A stretch of 64,000 nt of DNA from Xanthomonas sp. AM6 (GTDB lineage Bacteria > Pseudomonadota > Gammaproteobacteria > Xanthomonadales > Xanthomonadaceae), in NCBI RefSeq assembly GCF_025665335.1, contig NZ_CP106869.1, forward strand, positions 4,056,501 through 4,120,500, given 5' to 3'. The translations under genes and the position numbers were made by a program. This document shows, one piece after another, positions 55,237 to 64,000 of the stretch (positions within the stretch are counted from its first letter, which is position 1; the number at the start of each line of letters is the position of its first letter). Under the pieces are notes generated by a model. The model was not told the DNA's origin. It ran no database searches and saw only the letters and a list, made by a program, of their open reading frames with translations.

Positions 55237-55896
55237 TCAGCCCTGCGCATCCGGCTGCCGCTCCGGGCGCGCCGCATCGAACGCCGGCAGCGCCAGGCAG
55301 GCCTGCTCGATCCGCGCCAGGGTCGGATAGACCTGCATGTCCACGCCGAAGCGGCGCGCGTTGAACACCTGCGGCACCAGGCAGCAATCGGCCAGTCCCG
55401 GCTGCTCGCCATGGCAGAACGTGCCGGTGTCGGGCGATTCGGCGAGCAGCTGCTCCAGCGCGTCGAAGCCCAGCACGATCCAGTGCAGCATCCACTCCTC
55501 GCGCTCGGACTGCGGCACGTTCCACACGTTCTCGAAGAACCGGCCCACGCGCAGGTTGTTGAGCGGGTGGATGTCGCAGGCGATCAGCTGCGCCAGCCCG
55601 CGCACCCGCGCGCGGTCGATCGCCGCGTCGGGCAGCAGCGGCGGCTCGGGCCAGCGTTCGTCCAGGTACTCCAGGATCGCCAGCGACTGGCGGATCGGCT
55701 GGCCGTCGTGGGACAGCGTCGGCACCAGCTCCTGCGGATTGAGCCGCGCGTATTCCGGCGCATGCTGCTGGCCGCCGTCGCGCACCAGGTGCACCGGCAC
55801 TGCCTGGTAGGCCAGCCCCTTCAGGTTCAGGCCGATGCGCACGCGATAGGCAGCGCTGGAACGCCAGTAGGTGTACAGCTGCAACGCTTCTTCCAC
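55237..55896 (-). CDS. maiA: Maleylacetoacetate isomerase (zeta-class glutathione S-transferase)
   Basis: This protein of 219 residues performs the glutathione-dependent isomerisation of maleylacetoacetate to fumarylacetoacetate in tyrosine breakdown. The zeta-class start YTYWRSSAAYRVRIGLNLKG, NPQELVPTLSHDGQPIRQSL and SLAILEYLDERWPEPPLLP are clear, followed by the helical C-terminal domain with LADCCLVPQVFNARRF. It lies 89 bases downstream of the fumarylacetoacetate hydrolase gene on the same strand, so the two should be co-expressed. Confidence 0.92.
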   Translation of the reverse strand: MEEALQLYTYWRSSAAYRVRIGLNLKGLAYQAVPVHLVRDGGQQHAPEYARLNPQELVPTLSHDGQPIRQSLAILEYLDERWPEPPLLPDAAIDRARVRGLAQLIACDIHPLNNLRVGRFFENVWNVPQSEREEWMLHWIVLGFDALEQLLAESPDTGTFCHGEQPGLADCCLVPQVFNARRFGVDMQVYPTLARIEQACLALPAFDAARPERQPDAQG

Positions 55897-55985
55897 GTTC
55901 CGTCCCCTCCCCAGCAGAACGACGAAGATACCGCGGACCCGGCAGCGCAGGCGCCGCCGGTCGCCCCATGCCGCCGCTGGCCGGC

Positions 55986-56975
55986 TCAGGGCCGGGACGC
56001 GGGCTCGATGCGCTGCTCGATCGCGCCGAAGATGCTCACGCCGTCACGGTCCAGCATCTCGATCCGCACCACGTCGCCGAACTTCATGAACGGCGTGCTC
56101 GGCTGGCCGTCGCGCAAGGTCTCGACCACGCGCTGTTCGGCGAAGCAGGAGGCGCCGCGCGAGGTGTCCTGGTTGGCGATGGTGCCCGAGCCGATCACCG
56201 CGCCGGCCGCCAGCGGCCGCGTCCTGGCCGCATGCGCGACCAGCTGCGCGAAGTCGAACTGCATGTCCTCGCCGGCCTCCGGCGCGCCGAACCAGGCGCC
56301 GTTGATGTGGGTCAGCAGCGGCAGGTGCACCTTGTTGCCGCGCCACGCCTCGCCCAGTTCGTCGGGGGTGACGAACACCGGCGACAGCGCCGAGCGCGGC
56401 TTGGACTGCACGAAACCGAAGCCCTTGGCCAGTTCGGCCGGGATCAGATTGCGCAGCGACACGTCGTTGACCAGCCCGACCAGCTGGATGTGCGCGGCCG
56501 CCTGCTGCGCATCGACCGCCATCGGCACGTCGTCGGTGACCACCACGATCTCCGCCTCCAGGTCGATGCCGTGGTCCTCGCTGACCACCTTGACCGCATC
56601 GCGCGGGCCGTAGAAGCCGGCGCTGACCGCCTGGTACATCAGCGGGTCGGTGTAGAAGCTCTCCGGCACCTCGGCGCCGCGCGCGCGGCGCACCCGCTCC
56701 ACGTGCGGCAGGTAGGCGCTGCCGTCGAGGAACTCGTAGGCGCGCGGCAGCGGCGCGGCCAGTGCGGCGACGTCCAGGTCGAACTGGCCGTCGGCGCTGC
56801 CGTCGTTGAGCGACTCGGACAGCGCGTTCAGCCGCGGCGCCAAGTTGCTCCAGTCCTCCAGCGCGCGCTGCAGGGTCGCGGCGATGCCGGTGGCGCGCAC
56901 GGCGCGGGTCAGGTCGCGGGACACGACGATCAGGGTGCCGTCGCGGCCGCCCTCCTTCAGGGAACCTAGCTTCAT
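55986..56975 (-). CDS. Fumarylacetoacetate hydrolase family protein
   Basis: This protein of 329 residues has the FAH C-terminal fold. [20 protein letters not shown] and [20 protein letters not shown] carry metal-binding acidic residues; further on come [40 protein letters not shown] and [15 protein letters not shown]. The next gene is maiA, so fumarylacetoacetase activity (to fumarate and acetoacetate) is the best guess; the acetoacetate could feed the scoAB transferase. It is shorter than the eukaryotic enzyme, so a related acylpyruvase-type hydrolase is possible. Confidence 0.85.
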   Translation of the reverse strand: MKLGSLKEGGRDGTLIVVSRDLTRAVRATGIAATLQRALEDWSNLAPRLNALSESLNDGSADGQFDLDVAALAAPLPRAYEFLDGSAYLPHVERVRRARGAEVPESFYTDPLMYQAVSAGFYGPRDAVKVVSEDHGIDLEAEIVVVTDDVPMAVDAQQAAAHIQLVGLVNDVSLRNLIPAELAKGFGFVQSKPRSALSPVFVTPDELGEAWRGNKVHLPLLTHINGAWFGAPEAGEDMQFDFAQLVAHAARTRPLAAGAVIGSGTIANQDTSRGASCFAEQRVVETLRDGQPSTPFMKFGDVVRIEMLDRDGVSIFGAIEQRIEPASRP

Positions 56976-57077
56976 GTCCGTCCAGTGCTGGGGAGCCGAT
57001 CGGGCGATTGTACGGCCACACCGGATATTGGTTGCAACTGAAACGGAGCCGCCGGCCGTCGGGAAACCTGCCGCCTT

Positions 57078-57106
57078 TTGTGCATTGCGCCAATTCAGCG
57101 TAGACT
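57078..57106 (+). promoter_or_regulatory. Promoter of the RhlE-type helicase gene
   Basis: TTGTGC at 57078-57083, a 17-base spacer and TAGACT at 57101-57106 make a fair sigma-70 pair between the divergent hydrolase and helicase genes. It would give a leader of about 235 bases. Confidence 0.55.
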
Positions 57107-57112
57107 GGCCCG

Positions 57113-57348
57113 GTCTGCATGCGGCCGTCCGTTTCCCTCAGGGACCGCCGGCGAGGTCAGGATCGCTTCGATCCGCTCGCCCGCCCCGCCCGACGCCTTT
57201 CGTGGTGCCGACGAACCCGAGCGATGTGTGCTCCGGGTTGATCCACCCTCTCGCAGCGCGGTTCACGGGAACGCTCCGAGCCTCACCCTACTTGCGTCTG
57301 CACTCCGGGCACGTCCCGGCGACGGCGCGTTATCTGGAGCTTTCCTCG
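57113..57348 (+). other. Long 5' leader of the RhlE-type helicase gene
   Basis: No credible ORF fills this GC-rich leader. It contains several short self-complementary blocks (for example CCCTCAGGG near 57135). Long structured leaders are common for cold-responsive RNA helicases, where they allow feedback on stability or translation. The role here is inferred from length and position only. Confidence 0.4.
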
Positions 57349-58707
57349 ATGTCGTTCGAATCCCTGGGCCTGGCGCCCTTCCTGCTGCGTGCGTTGGCCG
57401 AGCAGGGCTACGAAACCCCCACCCCGATCCAGTTGCAGGCGATCCCGCTGGCGCTGGCCGGCCACGACCTGATGGCCGGCGCGCAGACCGGCACCGGCAA
57501 GACCGCCGCGTTCGGCCTGCCGCTGCTGCAGCACCTGGGTACCACCCCGCAGCCGGTCGGCCCCGGCCCGCGCAAGCCGCGCGCGCTGATCCTGACCCCG
57601 ACCCGCGAGCTGGCCACCCAGGTGCACGACAGCCTGCGCGGCTACAGCAAGTACCTGCGCATCCCCAGCACCACCATCTACGGCGGCGTCGGCATGGGCA
57701 ACCAGCTCGACGCGCTGCGCCGTGGCGTGGACCTGCTGATCGCCTGCCCGGGCCGCCTGCTCGACCACCTCGAGCGCCGCAGCGTGGACCTGTCGGGCAT
57801 CGAGATCCTGGTGCTGGACGAGGCCGACCGCATGCTCGACATGGGCTTCCTGCCCTCGATCAAGCGCATCCTGGCCAAGCTGCCCAAGCAGAACCGGCAG
57901 ACCCTGCTGTTCTCGGCCACCTTCGAGGAAGGCATCAAGCAGCTGGCCCGCGAGTTCATGCACGACCCGCAGGAAATCCAGGCCACGCCGAGCAACACCG
58001 TGGCCGACACAATCACCCACCGCGTGCACCCGGTCGATGGCGCGCGCAAGCGCGAACTGCTGCTGCACCTGCTGGCCGCCGACTCGCGCATGCAGACCCT
58101 GGTGTTCGCGCGCACCAAGCACGGCGCCGACAAGCTGACCATGTTCCTGGACAAGTCCGGGCTCAAGACCGCCGCGATCCACGGCAACAAGAGCCAGGGC
58201 CAGCGCCTGCGCGCGCTCAGCGACTTCAAGGCCGGCCGCATCACCGTGCTGGTGGCCACCGACATCGCCGCGCGCGGCATCGACATCGACCAGCTGCCGA
58301 AGGTCATCAACTACGACCTGCCGATGGTCGCCGAGGACTACGTGCACCGCATCGGCCGCACCGGCCGCAACGGCTCGCAGGGCGAGGCGGTGTCGCTGGT
58401 GGCGCAGGACGAGGCCAAGCTGCTGCGCGCGATCGCGCGCATGCTCAAGCGCGACATGGACATCCGCGACGTGCCGGGCTTCGAGCCGGTGACGCCGATC
58501 CGCTGGGGCAACAACAACCCGGCCGACGAGCGTCCGGGCGGTCAGCGCCCGCCGCGCAAGAGCACCCATGCGCGCCGCCCGCACGGCGATGCGCCGCGCC
58601 CGCACGCGCACGCCGGGGCCAAGCCGGCCGGCGCCCAGCCCAACGGCGGGCGCGGCCAGGGCCGCCGCCAGGCCAACGGCGGCAACCGCCAGCCCGGCGC
58701 GCGCTGA
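57349..58707 (+). CDS. rhlE: DEAD-box ATP-dependent RNA helicase, RhlE type
   Basis: This protein of 452 residues has all core motifs: Q motif ([20 protein letters not shown]), [16 protein letters not shown], Ia [36 protein letters not shown], and in the second lobe [20 protein letters not shown] and VHRIGRTGR. The C-terminal 80 residues are a basic Arg/Gly/Pro/His-rich tail that should bind RNA. RhlE helicases remodel RNA in ribosome assembly and the degradosome, often in the cold. ATG 57349 is preceded by TCTGGAGC at a suitable distance. Confidence 0.93.
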   Translation: MSFESLGLAPFLLRALAEQGYETPTPIQLQAIPLALAGHDLMAGAQTGTGKTAAFGLPLLQHLGTTPQPVGPGPRKPRALILTPTRELATQVHDSLRGYSKYLRIPSTTIYGGVGMGNQLDALRRGVDLLIACPGRLLDHLERRSVDLSGIEILVLDEADRMLDMGFLPSIKRILAKLPKQNRQTLLFSATFEEGIKQLAREFMHDPQEIQATPSNTVADTITHRVHPVDGARKRELLLHLLAADSRMQTLVFARTKHGADKLTMFLDKSGLKTAAIHGNKSQGQRLRALSDFKAGRITVLVATDIAARGIDIDQLPKVINYDLPMVAEDYVHRIGRTGRNGSQGEAVSLVAQDEAKLLRAIARMLKRDMDIRDVPGFEPVTPIRWGNNNPADERPGGQRPPRKSTHARRPHGDAPRPHAHAGAKPAGAQPNGGRGQGRRQANGGNRQPGAR

Positions 58708-58754
58708 GGCCGCCGGCGCGATCCGCTCGCACGGATCGCGCGCTGCAAACAGAC

Positions 58755-58779
58755 AGCCGCCCTTCGGGGCGGCTTTTTT
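58755..58779 (+). terminator. Rho-independent terminator after the helicase gene
   Basis: A perfect 8-bp stem (AGCCGCCC / GGGCGGCT) closed by a very stable TTCG tetraloop is followed by a T run. It sits 47 bases after the helicase stop. Confidence 0.93.
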
Positions 58780-59122
58780 GTGCGTGCCGCATCGGCGCCA
58801 CGCGACCCTGGCGTGCACGGCATGCCGATGCGGCAGATGACATGCAGTCGAGCCGCTTCTCCAGCCAAGCCACAGGCTGCATGGGCACGCGGCGCGAGCC
58901 GTCGCTCGCGACGATCTCGGCCGACAACGCCCGTCGCGGCGATGACCCGAAGCCACCGAGAGTCCCGCGACGCGCCCCTGCCCGCCGCAAGCCGCCCGCT
59001 CGCCGATCCGATCCTGACCGCAGGGACGCGGCTCCCGGCTGCTCGCGCAGGCGGATGCCGTCCGGCCCGGCGCCGCGCGCGGCAGGCGCTGCCGCACGCA
59101 CCATCGCGCCGGAGCGGCCGCC
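58780..59122. other. Intergenic region between helicase and M28 peptidase genes
   Basis: About 340 bases after the terminator, ahead of the convergent peptidase stop. A minus-strand reading (58445-59104) stays open but overlaps the terminator and the end of the helicase gene and shows no recognisable domain, so I do not call it. I see no other signal here. Confidence 0.5.
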
Positions 59123-61399
59123 CTAGCCCTCGATCAACGCGGCATTGCGGTCGATCTGCGCGCGATACGCGTCCAGCACCGCGGCGGTACGCACGATGTA
59201 GGTGCGCAGGTCGTCCCAGCGCTGGTCTTCCAGCGCCTCGCGGATGCCGGGCAGGGTCTTGACCTCGTAACCGGTCGCCAGTCCCGGCGCGTAGACCAGA
59301 TTGCGGTACCACGCGCGTCCCGGCAGCCCTTCTTCGGCCAGCAGGCTCTGGTCGATGCGCTGCAGCGAGGCGTTGAGCTGGCGCCGCGTCGCCGCGTCCA
59401 GCGTGCCGCCACGGGCGGCCAGTGCCGCGTCGTAGCGCTGGCTGCTGGATTGCAGGCGGGCGATGGCCTGGTCCAGCGCGGCGAAGTCGATCGGCGGCAC
59501 CGCCTGCTTGGGCTGCGGCGGCCGCAGCGGACGACTGGGATTGTCGGCCGCGCGGTACGCGCCGTCGCGCAGCAGCGCGGCCTGGGTCAGCGCCGCCTCG
59601 CGATCGCTGTCGGCCTGCTGCTTGAGCTCCTTGGCGTAGCCGGCCACCGCGTCGGCGAAGTCGCCGAAGCGCTGCGGCAGCACCGGCGCATTGGCCACCC
59701 GCAGCACGGTGCGGCCGACCGTCTGCGACAGCAGCGGCAGATAGCGGAAGTCCGGATCGATGAAGCGCGCGAAGTAGTCGTAGGAATCGTAGAGCGAGTG
59801 GTAGACGCCGTTGCCGCCGCCCTGGCCGCCGTAGCCCAGGTCCAGCGTGGCCAGGCCCAGATGCTGCAGGAACGGGCTGTAGTCGCTGCCCGAGCCCAAC
59901 GCCTTGAGCGGCAGGTCCTCGCCGGCCGCCGCCTTCCTGGCGATGTCCTTCTGCGCCGGCTTGGCGCTGGGCGCCAGCGCATCCAGGCGCGCGCGGGCGC
60001 GTTGCCGCTCGAGCACGCTGACCCCGCTGTCGGGATCGCGCAGATCCGCGGCCACGCCGTTGACCAGCCGCTGCAGCGCATGGCTGCCGCCGGCGTTGAG
60101 GAAGCCGCGGCCGTTGCCGTCGGTGTTCACGTACAGCACCGCCTTGCGCCGCAACTCGTCGGCATGCTGTTCGGCCCATTCGGTGGAGCCGAGCAGCCCG
60201 GCTTCCTCGCCGTCCCAGCTGGCGTAGACCAGGGTGCGCTTAGGCCGCTGGCCCTGCCGCGCGAGTTCGCCGATCGCCTTGGCCTCGGCCAGCAACGCGG
60301 CAGTGCCGGACAGCGGATCGGCGGCGCCGAACACCCAGCCGTCGCGATGGTTGCCGCGCACCACCCACTGGTCGGGGTACTCGCTGCCGCGCAACGTGGC
60401 GATGACGTTGTACAGGGTCTTGCGCCCGCTCCAGTCGGCATCGACCTTCAGGTGCACCTGCGCCGCGCCGTCGCCGCCGAGGCGGTAGGTGATCGGCAAT
60501 GCGCCGCGCCAGTCCTCCGGCGCCACCGGGCCGCGCAGCGCGGCCAACAGCGGTTGCGCATCGCCCCAGCTGATCGGCAGGGTCGGGATCTTCAGCACAT
60601 TGCGCGCCTGCTCGATCGGCAGGCGCTTGGCGCCGGCGGTGGCGCCCACGCCGGGCGTCAGCGGATCGCCGGGATAGATCGCGAAATTGGCGACCGAGCC
60701 GCGCTGCACGCTCCACTGGTTGCGCGCCGGACCGTCCGGATACGGCAGGTCCTGGAAATAGCCATCGTCGCGCGGATCGGAATAGATGATCGCGCCGATC
60801 GCGCCGTGCTCCTGCGCCAGGCGCGGCTTGAGCCCGCGCCAGCCCTTGCCGTAGCGGGCGATGACGATCTTGCCGCGCACGTCCACGCCGTTGCGCGCCA
60901 GCGCCTCGTAGTCCTCGGCGATGCCGTAGTTGACGTAGACCAGGTCGGCGGTGACGTCGCCGTTGCCGCCGTAGATCACGTACGGCGGCAGCACGTCCTG
61001 GGTCTGCGTGGAGGTGCTGTCGCCGGGCAGCGGCGGTTCCTGCAGCCGCGCCACGTACGGGCGCGCGCCGAGCAGCTGCAGTTCTGCGCTCTTCGGCGAC
61101 GGCCACAGCACCTCGTACTGCTCGATCCGCGCGTCCCAGCCATAACTGCGCAACCGCGCCTGCAGGTCGCGGGCGTTCTCCAGGTTGTGCGGGGCGCCGA
61201 CCTGGTTGGGGCGCGAGGACCACTGCCTGAGCCAGCCGCGGTAGTCCGCGTCCTGCAGCCCGGCATCGAAGCGCGCCTCCAGCGCGCGTTGCGCCTCGGC
61301 GGCCGCGGCGTCGTAGCCGGGCAGCGACGCCGGCTGCGCGAACGCGGAGGAAACGGCGAGGACCAGGACCAGCCCGGCACTGCGGCGGCGATGCGACAT
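59123..61399 (-). CDS. Exported M28-family metallopeptidase, glutamate carboxypeptidase II-like
   Basis: This protein of 758 residues has a signal peptide (RRSAGLVLVLAVSSAFA). It shows the three-part GCPII layout: a protease-associated insert (about 110-300, with VRGKIVIARYGKGWRGLKPR), the zinc peptidase core (about 325-590), and a C-terminal helical dimerisation domain (about 625-758). The dinuclear zinc residues fit H351 in RGNHRDGWVFGAA, D361 in DPLSGTAA, the catalytic E398 with E399 in YASWDGEEAGLLGSTEWAEQ, D427 and a His in GVYHSLYDSYDYF. Homologues release C-terminal Glu or act as dipeptidases. It lies 32 bases downstream of a TonB-dependent receptor gene, so a peptide uptake/processing pair is possible. 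Confidence 0.88.
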   Translation of the reverse strand: MSHRRRSAGLVLVLAVSSAFAQPASLPGYDAAAAEAQRALEARFDAGLQDADYRGWLRQWSSRPNQVGAPHNLENARDLQARLRSYGWDARIEQYEVLWPSPKSAELQLLGARPYVARLQEPPLPGDSTSTQTQDVLPPYVIYGGNGDVTADLVYVNYGIAEDYEALARNGVDVRGKIVIARYGKGWRGLKPRLAQEHGAIGAIIYSDPRDDGYFQDLPYPDGPARNQWSVQRGSVANFAIYPGDPLTPGVGATAGAKRLPIEQARNVLKIPTLPISWGDAQPLLAALRGPVAPEDWRGALPITYRLGGDGAAQVHLKVDADWSGRKTLYNVIATLRGSEYPDQWVVRGNHRDGWVFGAADPLSGTAALLAEAKAIGELARQGQRPKRTLVYASWDGEEAGLLGSTEWAEQHADELRRKAVLYVNTDGNGRGFLNAGGSHALQRLVNGVAADLRDPDSGVSVLERQRARARLDALAPSAKPAQKDIARKAAAGEDLPLKALGSGSDYSPFLQHLGLATLDLGYGGQGGGNGVYHSLYDSYDYFARFIDPDFRYLPLLSQTVGRTVLRVANAPVLPQRFGDFADAVAGYAKELKQQADSDREAALTQAALLRDGAYRAADNPSRPLRPPQPKQAVPPIDFAALDQAIARLQSSSQRYDAALAARGGTLDAATRRQLNASLQRIDQSLLAEEGLPGRAWYRNLVYAPGLATGYEVKTLPGIREALEDQRWDDLRTYIVRTAAVLDAYRAQIDRNAALIEG

Positions 61400-61431
61400 G
61401 AAGACACTCCTTGGACGTGGCATGGGCGAGC

Positions 61432-64000
61432 TCAGAAACGGTAGTCGAAACCGACGGTGAAATAGCGGCCGCGCAGGTCGTACTGGGTGAAGTCGTAAGG
61501 CGCGCGGATGCCGGGGAAAGAGGCGTCGTACGGCGGCTTTTCGTCGGCCAGGTTCTCGATCTTGGCGTAGAGGGTGAGCCTGTCGATGCCGCGGTAGCCC
61601 AGGTACAGGTCGAACTGGTCGTAGTGGTCGACCCGCGACTGCACCGCGCTGGCCGCCGCGCTGGCCTTCTGCGCGTAGCCGCCGCTGTAGTACCAGGTCA
61701 GGGCCGCGCTGACGTCGCCCAGGTTCCAGTCCAGCGTGGTGGTCGCCTTGTTGCGCGGCAGCGACGGGCCGAGGTTGCTGCCGGCGTAGTCTTCGAGCGG
61801 ACCGCCGACCACGGTCGGCCGGCGGTAGTCGCGCACATGGGTGTAGGCGCTGCTCAGGCCGAAGTCGCCGAGCGCGGCGCTGCGCCAGCGCTGGCGCAGT
61901 TCCACGTCGATGCCCGAGGTGCTCAGCTCGCTCAGGTTCTGGTAGCGGTTGTAGACCGCGACCAGCTTGCCGCGCGCGTCGCGGACCACGTCGGCCGGGT
62001 CGTTGTTCTGCACCAGGGTGGCGACGTTGCCGGTGCCGATCAGGTGCTCCAGCTCGATCTTGTACCAGTCCACGCTGAGGCTGGTGTCGGCCCAGGGCGA
62101 CAGCACCACGCCGAGGTTGTAGCTGCGCGTGCGCTCCGGATCCAGGTCGGTGTTGCCGACGGTGAAGAAGGTCGGATTCTGCCGCGAGCCGGGCACGTCC
62201 GGATCGTACGGGTCCACCACCGAACCGTAGGAGATGTTGGTGCTGGCCGCGTTCTCCGACAGCGACGGCGCGCGGAAGCCGCGCGAGGCCGCCGCGCGCA
62301 CCAGCAACGCCTCCAGCGGCTGCCAGCGCAGGCTGACCTTGGGCGAGAACGCATCGCCGAAATCGCTGTAGTGGTCGCCGCGCCCGGCCAGCTGCAGTTC
62401 CAGCGATCGCAGCAGCGGCACGTTGACCTCGGCGTACAGCGCCGACACCTCGCGCTTGCCGTCGACCTCGGCGATCGCCGGGCGGATCTGCAGGCCGGCG
62501 TCGATCTGCCACGGGTTACGCGACACCAGCTCCTCCTGCCGCCACTCGGCGCCGGCGGCGAAGCCGACGCTGCCGGCCGGCAACGCGAACAGGGTGCCCG
62601 ACAGCTTGGCATCGACGCCGCGCAAACTGGACCGCGCCGGCCGCAGGGTGCTGAGGTTGATCGCATCGATCACCGATTGCGGCGTGGCCGCCGGATCGAG
62701 CAGGTCGTAGCTGCCGTCGGCCAGCGCCTGGGCCAGGGTCCAGCGATTGGCGAAGCCGCCGGACACCGTCTCGTGCTCGCTGCTGCGCGCGGCGAACGCG
62801 GCCGCCTCCCAATCCCAGCGCGCGAGCGAACCGCGCACGCCGCCGAGGAAGCGGTAGGACTGCGAGCGGTTGGTCTTGATCGACTCGCCGAGGTCGAAGA
62901 ACGTGTATTCGATCGGCACCGCCACGCCGTAGGGGTTGTACGGGCTGGAGGCCGGCAGCAGGTTGGAGACCGGCTCGGCCAGCCCGGTGTTCGCGTTCAG
63001 GGCGAAGCGCCCGCCTTCCAGGGTGAAATAGGGGCTGGAGCCGAAGATCGACACGCCCTTGACCTCGCTGTAGAGCGCCTCGCCGAACGCCTCCAGATCG
63101 TCGCCGAGCCGGAACGTGGCGTTGGTGTAGGCCTGGTAGCGCTTGGTCGAGGGAATCAGCGTGGTGTACGGCGCCTGGTTGAACGCGCAGGTGTCGCCGG
63201 CCAGTCCGTCGATCGGCGCGCTGGCGGTCAGCACCGTGCCGTCGGGGCACTGGCCCTGTGCGTCGAGCATCGGCACCGAACGCCCGCCGACCAGATAGCG
63301 CGCGCCCTTGGCCGACCAGCCGTTCCAGCGGCCGCCCGGCGAATCGGTGTAGATGCCCGAGCGGGTCAGCGCGCGCTGGTCCTGGTCCAGCCGGTCGCGG
63401 TTGTAGGCATCGAAGCTGAAGAGGAGGTTGTAGCCGTCGCGGTCCAGATCGCCGATGCCGCCGATGAACTTGGCGCGCTGGGTATCCAGCCCGCCCTGGT
63501 CCGAGGTGCCGCCGCTGAGGCCGAGCTCGGCGCCCTGGAAATCCTGCCGGGTGATGATGTTGACCACCCCGGCGACCGCATCGGACCCGTACACCGCGGA
63601 CGCGCCGTCCTTCAGCACTTCGATGCGTTCCACCGCCACCAGCGGCAGGGCGTTGAGGTTGACGAAGGTGTCGCCCAGGCCGTTGGCCGGGAAGCCGTAG
63701 TTGGCCAGGCGCCGGCCATTGAGCAGCACCAGCGTGTTCTTCTGCGACAGGCCGCGCAGGCCGATGCCGGCCGAGCCGGAGGCCCAGCCGTTGTTGGTGG
63801 TCTCGTTGCTGGCGTTGCCGGTGTTGGCCGAGATCGAGCGCAGCGCGTCGGCGACGGTGAGCTTGCCGGACCGCTCCAGTTGCTGGCGGTCGATCACCTG
63901 CACCGGGTTGGGTCCTTCGCTGTCGCTGCGCTTGATGTTGGAGCCGGTCACGCTGACCGTCGCCAGGGTCTTTCCGGTGGCGTCGTCGGTGCGGGACTGC
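61432..64000 (-). CDS. TonB-dependent outer-membrane receptor (N-terminus beyond window)
   Basis: About 856 residues are visible; the signal peptide and any TonB box lie past the right edge. The plug domain has NPVQVIDRQQLERSGKLTVA, GLRGLSQKNTLVLLNGRRLA and the highly conserved VERIEVLKDGASAVYGSDAV followed by AGVVNIITR. The barrel follows, ending in an aromatic residue (YFTVGFDYRF) as required for assembly. It carries two Cys loops in its extracellular part. The ligand cannot be told from sequence. The peptidase gene follows in the same direction after 32 bases, suggesting peptide-like substrates. Confidence 0.92.
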   Translation of the reverse strand, partial: QSRTDDATGKTLATVSVTGSNIKRSDSEGPNPVQVIDRQQLERSGKLTVADALRSISANTGNASNETTNNGWASGSAGIGLRGLSQKNTLVLLNGRRLANYGFPANGLGDTFVNLNALPLVAVERIEVLKDGASAVYGSDAVAGVVNIITRQDFQGAELGLSGGTSDQGGLDTQRAKFIGGIGDLDRDGYNLLFSFDAYNRDRLDQDQRALTRSGIYTDSPGGRWNGWSAKGARYLVGGRSVPMLDAQGQCPDGTVLTASAPIDGLAGDTCAFNQAPYTTLIPSTKRYQAYTNATFRLGDDLEAFGEALYSEVKGVSIFGSSPYFTLEGGRFALNANTGLAEPVSNLLPASSPYNPYGVAVPIEYTFFDLGESIKTNRSQSYRFLGGVRGSLARWDWEAAAFAARSSEHETVSGGFANRWTLAQALADGSYDLLDPAATPQSVIDAINLSTLRPARSSLRGVDAKLSGTLFALPAGSVGFAAGAEWRQEELVSRNPWQIDAGLQIRPAIAEVDGKREVSALYAEVNVPLLRSLELQLAGRGDHYSDFGDAFSPKVSLRWQPLEALLVRAAASRGFRAPSLSENAASTNISYGSVVDPYDPDVPGSRQNPTFFTVGNTDLDPERTRSYNLGVVLSPWADTSLSVDWYKIELEHLIGTGNVATLVQNNDPADVVRDARGKLVAVYNRYQNLSELSTSGIDVELRQRWRSAALGDFGLSSAYTHVRDYRRPTVVGGPLEDYAGSNLGPSLPRNKATTTLDWNLGDVSAALTWYYSGGYAQKASAAASAVQSRVDHYDQFDLYLGYRGIDRLTLYAKIENLADEKPPYDASFPGIRAPYDFTQYDLRGRYFTVGFDYRF

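Noticed and set aside
58445-59104. Minus-strand open frame after the helicase gene
   Set aside because: It overlaps the helicase end and its strong terminator and has no recognisable domain or ribosome site.
59450-61444. Plus-strand open frame of about 664 codons opposite the M28 peptidase
   Set aside because: Antisense to a gene with intact zinc-site motifs; the sequence is Arg/Gln/Val-rich without domains.

Overview
The window comes from a high-G+C gammaproteobacterium of the Xanthomonadaceae, almost certainly a Xanthomonas. The evidence is a family-1 pectate lyase, xanA/xanB beside rmlBACD and etfBA, an H-NS protein with a lysine-alanine tail, TonB-dependent receptors, family-typical intergenic repeats, and an LPS (O-antigen) cluster lying between etfBA and the metB-type gene. 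All of it appears chromosomal. I saw no tRNA, rRNA, CRISPR array, prophage or insertion sequence.

Left flank (1-14.7 kb): the start of a pectate lyase; an overlapping pssA - holD-like - rimI run; a DUF4124 protein; proS with a clear terminator; an H-NS-like gene behind two good promoters; a ThrE-type exporter; a four-gene MCE lipid-transport operon (STAS-fused permease, ATPase, MCE protein, lipoprotein); alkB; ETF:ubiquinone oxidoreductase; and the scoAB CoA-transferase pair.

Sugar-nucleotide block (14.7-23.1 kb): xanA and xanB make hexose-1-phosphates and GDP-mannose. rmlBACD (minus strand) makes dTDP-L-rhamnose. etfBA follows.

O-antigen island (23.1-49.1 kb): this stretch is visibly richer in A/T than its flanks and is built as two convergent arms meeting near 30 kb. 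The plus-strand arm holds an atypical SDR, a GtrB-like glycosyltransferase, a GtrA protein, an FAD oxidoreductase, a GT-C-like membrane protein and an FkbM methyltransferase. The minus-strand arm, read from 49.1 kb down, holds a 107-codon ORF, a 1210-residue three-module glycosyltransferase, wzm, wzt (with a C-terminal cargo domain), a WbdD-like methyltransferase/kinase/coiled-coil protein, a two-module glycosyltransferase, gmd, rmd, a UDP-xylose synthase, a second GtrB-like/GtrA pair, a small membrane protein and two further GT-C-like membrane proteins. My reading is that a D- and/or L-rhamnose backbone is made in the cytoplasm, capped by the WbdD-like protein and exported by Wzm/Wzt, and that xylose and a second sugar are added in the periplasm from polyprenyl-phosphate donors.

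Right flank (49.2-64 kb): a cystathionine gamma-lyase/synthase and cystathionine beta-synthase pair that reads towards the LPS arm; a YdcH-like small protein; a DUF4398/OmpA-like pair; a PilT/PilU ATPase; maleylacetoacetate isomerase and a fumarylacetoacetate hydrolase; a RhlE-type RNA helicase with a long leader; a glutamate-carboxypeptidase-II-like M28 peptidase; and most of a TonB-dependent receptor running off the right edge.
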